From the NCBI RefSeq assembly GCF_004341375.1, contig NZ_SLXO01000002.1:62001-126000 (forward strand): 64,000 nt of DNA, read 5' to 3'. Every line of letters starts with the position of its first letter. Position 1 is the first letter of the stretch. The translations under genes were made by a program, and so were the position numbers. Under the pieces are notes generated by a model. The model was not told the origin of the DNA, did not search any database, and worked only from the letters and a program-made list of their open reading frames with translations. This document shows positions 61,034 to 64,000 of this stretch, one piece after another. The stretch is from Rhodothalassium salexigens DSM 2132 (GTDB taxonomy: Bacteria; Pseudomonadota; Alphaproteobacteria; Sphingomonadales; Rhodothalassiaceae).

Positions 61034-64000
61034 TGTTGACACGCCTGGTGCAATTTTCGCTGACCCAGCGATTGCTCTTGATGCTGCTTGCCGGCGCGCT
61101 TCTGGCCGGCGGCTGGTGGTCCTATCGCAACACGCCCATCGACGCTTATCCCGACGTGTCGACGCCGCAGATCAAGATCATCATGAAGGCGCCGGGCATG
61201 ACGCCCGAAGAGGTGGAAGAACGCATCACCGGCCCGCTGGAGCGCGAGATGCTCGGCATCCCGCGGGTCAATCTGCTGCGCTCGACCACCAAATACGCGC
61301 TCGCCGACATCACCATCGACTTTACCGAGGGCACCGACATCTATTGGGCGCGCACCCGGGTCGAGGAACGGCTGACCGGCATCCGCGGCGACCTGCCGGC
61401 GGGCGTCGAGGGCGGCGTGGCGCCGCTGACCACGCCGTTGGGCGAGATGTTCATGTTCACCATCCAGGGCGGCGACCTGTCGTTGACCGAGCGGCGCACC
61501 CTGCTCGACTGGGTGATCCGTCCAGCACTGCGCGGCGTCAAGGGTGTGGCCGACGTCAACGCGCTCGGCGGCAAGGCGGTGACCTATGAGGTCAGCCCGA
61601 TCCCGGCGCGCATGGAGGGCACCGGCACCACCTATGCCGAGTTGCGCGCCGCCCTGGCGGCCAACAACCGCAATGACGGCGCCGGCCGCATCGACGACGG
61701 CGAAGAAACCCTGCTGGTGCGCACCCAAGGGGCGGTGACCACGCTTGAGGACATCCGCCGCATCGTGATCCGCGCCGACCCGGCCGAGCCGCTGCGCGTC
61801 GGCGACGTGGCCGACGTGCGCTTCGGCCATCTGACCCGCTATGGCGGGGTCACCCGCGACGGCGTCGGCGAGGCGGTCGAGGGGCTGGTGCTGGGCCTGC
61901 GCGGCGCCAATGCCCGCGAAGTGGTCGCCGGCGTCGAGGCACAGCTGGAGACGCTGCAACAAAGCCTGCCCGACGGCGTCGAGATCCGCGTGTTCTACAA
62001 TCGCGGCGACCTGGTGGAACGCGCGGTGGGCATGATCACCGAGGCGCTGTTGGAAGCGGTGGTGCTGGTGATCCTGCTGTTGATGGTGTTCCTGGGCGAC
62101 TGGCGCGCGGCGCTGACCGTGGCGCTGGTGCTGCCCCTGGCGGCCATGGCCACGTTCATCCTGATGCACACGGTGGGGCTGTCGGCCAATCTGATGAGCC
62201 TGGGCGGGCTGGCGATCGCCATCGGTCTGCTGGTCGACGCGGCCATCGTGGTGGTCGAGAACAGCGCCACCAAGCTGCGCGACCAGGGCCAAAGCGGCCT
62301 GCCGCGCCTGCACCTTTTGTACCGCGCGGCGACGGAAGTGGCCGCCCCGGTGACCGCCGGCATCGGCATCATCATCGTGGTGTTCCTGCCGCTGCTCAGC
62401 CTGCAGGGGCTCGAAGGCAAGCTGTTCCGCCCGGTGGCGATCACCATCGTGTTCGCGCTGGCGAGCGCGCTGGTGCTGGCGCTGACGGTGATCCCGGTGG
62501 TCGGCTCGTTCCTGCTGCGCCCGGGCGGCCGCGACCCGTGGCTGGTGCGCCGGCTGCACGCGCTCTACCGGCCGTCGCTACGACTGGCGCTCGGCCACGG
62601 CCGGCTGGTGATCGGCGGCGCGCTGGGGCTGCTGGCGGTGGCGGGGCTGCTGTTCACCCAGGTGGGCAAGACCTTCATGCCGACCATGGACGAGGGCAAC
62701 CTTATCGTCCAGTTGCAGAAACAGCCGTCGATCACGCTCGACCAGTCGCTCGACATCGACCTGTCGTTCCAGCGCGCCCTGCTCGCCGAGGTGCCGGAAG
62801 TCACCGGCACGGTGGCGCGCACCGGCTCGGACGAGATCGGCCTCGACCCCATGGGGCTCAACGAGACCGACACGTTCCTGGAACTGGCGCCGCGCGACCA
62901 GTGGACGGTGGCCAGCAAGGACGCGCTGATCGACCGCATCCGCACCCTGCTCGACCGCTTCCCCGGCGTCGCCACCACCTTCACCCAGCCGATCCAGATG
63001 CGCGTCGACGAGATGTTGACCGGGGTGCGCGGCGACCTGGCGATCAAGATCTTCGGCGACGATCCGGCCGCGCTCAGCCGGGTTGCCCAGCGGGTGGTCG
63101 ACGTGGTGGCCCAGGTGCCCGGCGCCGCCGACGTCTACACGCCGACCCAGGAGGGTCAGCAATATCTGCGCCTGACCATCGACCGCATGGCCGCCGGGCG
63201 GCTGGGGCTCGGCGTCGACCAGGTCGCCGACGTGCTGCGCGCCCAGCTCGAAGGGCTCGACGTGGGCACCATCTATCTGGGCAACCGGCGCCTGCCCATG
63301 CAGATCAAGACCGGCGGCGACATGGCCACCTCGCCGGTGCGCCTGGAAAGCCTGCGCATCACCCTGCCCGACCACCGCGCCGTGCCGCTCGGCCGCATCG
63401 TCGCCATCGAGCGCGTCGAGGGCCCGGTGGCGATCGCGCGCGAACGCGGCAGCCGGCTGGCCTATGCGATCGCCAACGTCTCGGGCCGCGACCTGGTGGG
63501 CTTCGTCGAGGACGCCCAGGCCGCCGTCGCGTCCCAGGTGGACCTGCCGACCGGCTATTATCTCGAATGGGGCGGCGAGTTCGAAAACCAGCAGCGCGCC
63601 GCCAAGCGGCTGATGGTGGTGGTGCCGATCGCGCTCGGGCTGATCTTTTTGATCCTGTTCTCGACGCTGGGCAGCGTGCGCCAGGCGGTGCTGGTGTTGA
63701 GCAACATCCCGCTCGCCCTGGTCGGCGGCGTGGTCGCCCTGGCGATCACCGGCGAGTATCTGTCGGTGCCGGCGTCGGTGGGCTTCATCGCGCTGTTGGG
63801 CATCGCGGTGATGAACGGGGTGGTGATGATCACCCATTTCAACCATCTGGCCGACCGCGGCTGGTCGCTCGACCGGCTGGTCCAGGAGGGCGCCGAGCGG
63901 CGCCTGCGCCCGGTGTTGATGACCGCCTCGATCACCGCCTTCGGGCTGATCCCGCTGGCCCTGGCCAGCGGCCCCGGCTCCGAGGTGCAGCGCCCGCTGG
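61033..64000 (+). CDS. RND heavy-metal efflux pump (CusA/CzcA family), 3' end outside window
   Basis: 989 residues are visible of an expected ~1030; ATG overlaps the adaptor stop by one base (TGATG). It opens with MLTRLVQFSLTQRLLLMLL and TPIDAYPDVSTPQIKI, typical of the family. Transmembrane helix 4 reads LGGLAIAIGLLVDAAIVVVEN, closer to the CusA (monovalent copper/silver) signature than to the divalent-ion DFGxxxDGAV form. Large periplasmic loops and an ISTIPLALVGG-like C-terminal block follow. The proton/metal antiporter exports metal through the TolC-like channel. Assignment of copper or silver is inference. Confidence 0.9.
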   Translation, partial: MLTRLVQFSLTQRLLLMLLAGALLAGGWWSYRNTPIDAYPDVSTPQIKIIMKAPGMTPEEVEERITGPLEREMLGIPRVNLLRSTTKYALADITIDFTEGTDIYWARTRVEERLTGIRGDLPAGVEGGVAPLTTPLGEMFMFTIQGGDLSLTERRTLLDWVIRPALRGVKGVADVNALGGKAVTYEVSPIPARMEGTGTTYAELRAALAANNRNDGAGRIDDGEETLLVRTQGAVTTLEDIRRIVIRADPAEPLRVGDVADVRFGHLTRYGGVTRDGVGEAVEGLVLGLRGANAREVVAGVEAQLETLQQSLPDGVEIRVFYNRGDLVERAVGMITEALLEAVVLVILLLMVFLGDWRAALTVALVLPLAAMATFILMHTVGLSANLMSLGGLAIAIGLLVDAAIVVVENSATKLRDQGQSGLPRLHLLYRAATEVAAPVTAGIGIIIVVFLPLLSLQGLEGKLFRPVAITIVFALASALVLALTVIPVVGSFLLRPGGRDPWLVRRLHALYRPSLRLALGHGRLVIGGALGLLAVAGLLFTQVGKTFMPTMDEGNLIVQLQKQPSITLDQSLDIDLSFQRALLAEVPEVTGTVARTGSDEIGLDPMGLNETDTFLELAPRDQWTVASKDALIDRIRTLLDRFPGVATTFTQPIQMRVDEMLTGVRGDLAIKIFGDDPAALSRVAQRVVDVVAQVPGAADVYTPTQEGQQYLRLTIDRMAAGRLGLGVDQVADVLRAQLEGLDVGTIYLGNRRLPMQIKTGGDMATSPVRLESLRITLPDHRAVPLGRIVAIERVEGPVAIARERGSRLAYAIANVSGRDLVGFVEDAQAAVASQVDLPTGYYLEWGGEFENQQRAAKRLMVVVPIALGLIFLILFSTLGSVRQAVLVLSNIPLALVGGVVALAITGEYLSVPASVGFIALLGIAVMNGVVMITHFNHLADRGWSLDRLVQEGAERRLRPVLMTASITAFGLIPLALASGPGSEVQRPL

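Noticed and set aside
60865-63846. Long minus-strand frames opposite the RND pump
   Set aside because: Composition is His/Gln/Arg repeats typical of antisense frames; the plus strand encodes CusA-family sequence throughout.

Overview
This is a 64 kb piece of a GC-rich alphaproteobacterial chromosome. The group is suggested by a divK-pleD pair, a COX15-type heme A synthase (ctaA), a catalytically degenerate dihydroorotase behind pyrB, an NDUFAF6-like pseudo-synthase, and TTAA-N7-TTAR (CtrA-like) boxes near motility and signalling genes. I cannot name the genus from sequence alone.

Layout. 1-817: start of a membrane sensor histidine kinase, cut by the window edge. 1113-8344: a decayed P2-like prophage in the 3' half of a tRNA-Lys gene, flanked by a 45/46-nt direct repeat. 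It keeps the portal and terminase genes, a truncated capsid protease/scaffold gene and a broken integrase. It also carries two Fic-fold genes: a self-inhibited Fic AMP-transferase and a Doc-type toxin with a ribbon-helix-helix antitoxin. 8.3-14.6 kb: tRNA-Lys, queA-tgt (queuosine), an MBL hydrolase, a small membrane protein behind a perfect palindrome, a GNAT-nitrilase fusion and a PilZ protein. 14.7-25.3 kb: an exported-protein region with two tandem M1-family peptidases plus a DUF6702-like protein, a metzincin-like protease, two unknown exported proteins and a YceI lipoprotein. 25.4-31.6 kb: DJ-1/PfpI, VOC, NDUFAF6-like, argC, motA, NnrU, acyltransferase. 31.8-39.3 kb: redoxin, DsbD, a large unknown helical protein, rplM-rpsI, cutA-ctaA. 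39.4-49.0 kb: forward block pyrB-pyrC', plsY, dprA, topA, rnr. 49.3-56.1 kb: a signalling block with a degenerate Hpt-receiver protein, rpmG, pleD-divK, a HAD protein, dinB, a diguanylate cyclase behind a sigma-54-type promoter, and RidA. 56.3-64 kb: GNAT, a Tat-exported dienelactone hydrolase and a CusCBA-like RND operon running off the end.

Themes. (i) Cyclic-di-GMP and cell-cycle signalling: PleD and a second DGC, both with I-sites, plus DivK, a PilZ protein and MotA. (ii) Loss of key residues in otherwise well-kept genes: Tgt without its zinc cysteines, PyrC' without its metal ligands, an Hpt-receiver protein without either phosphosite, PleD with a dead second receiver, and a synthase-fold protein without its Asp motif. 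(iii) Housekeeping operons with readable promoters and terminators (rplM-rpsI, tRNA-Lys, rpmG, motA).

No wholly new system is proven. The best leads are the two-Fic prophage remnant with a 50-bp repeat over the fic start, the zinc-less Tgt, the phosphosite-less Hpt-receiver protein, the sigma-54/inverted-repeat promoter of the diguanylate cyclase, and the unrecognised 519-residue protein.
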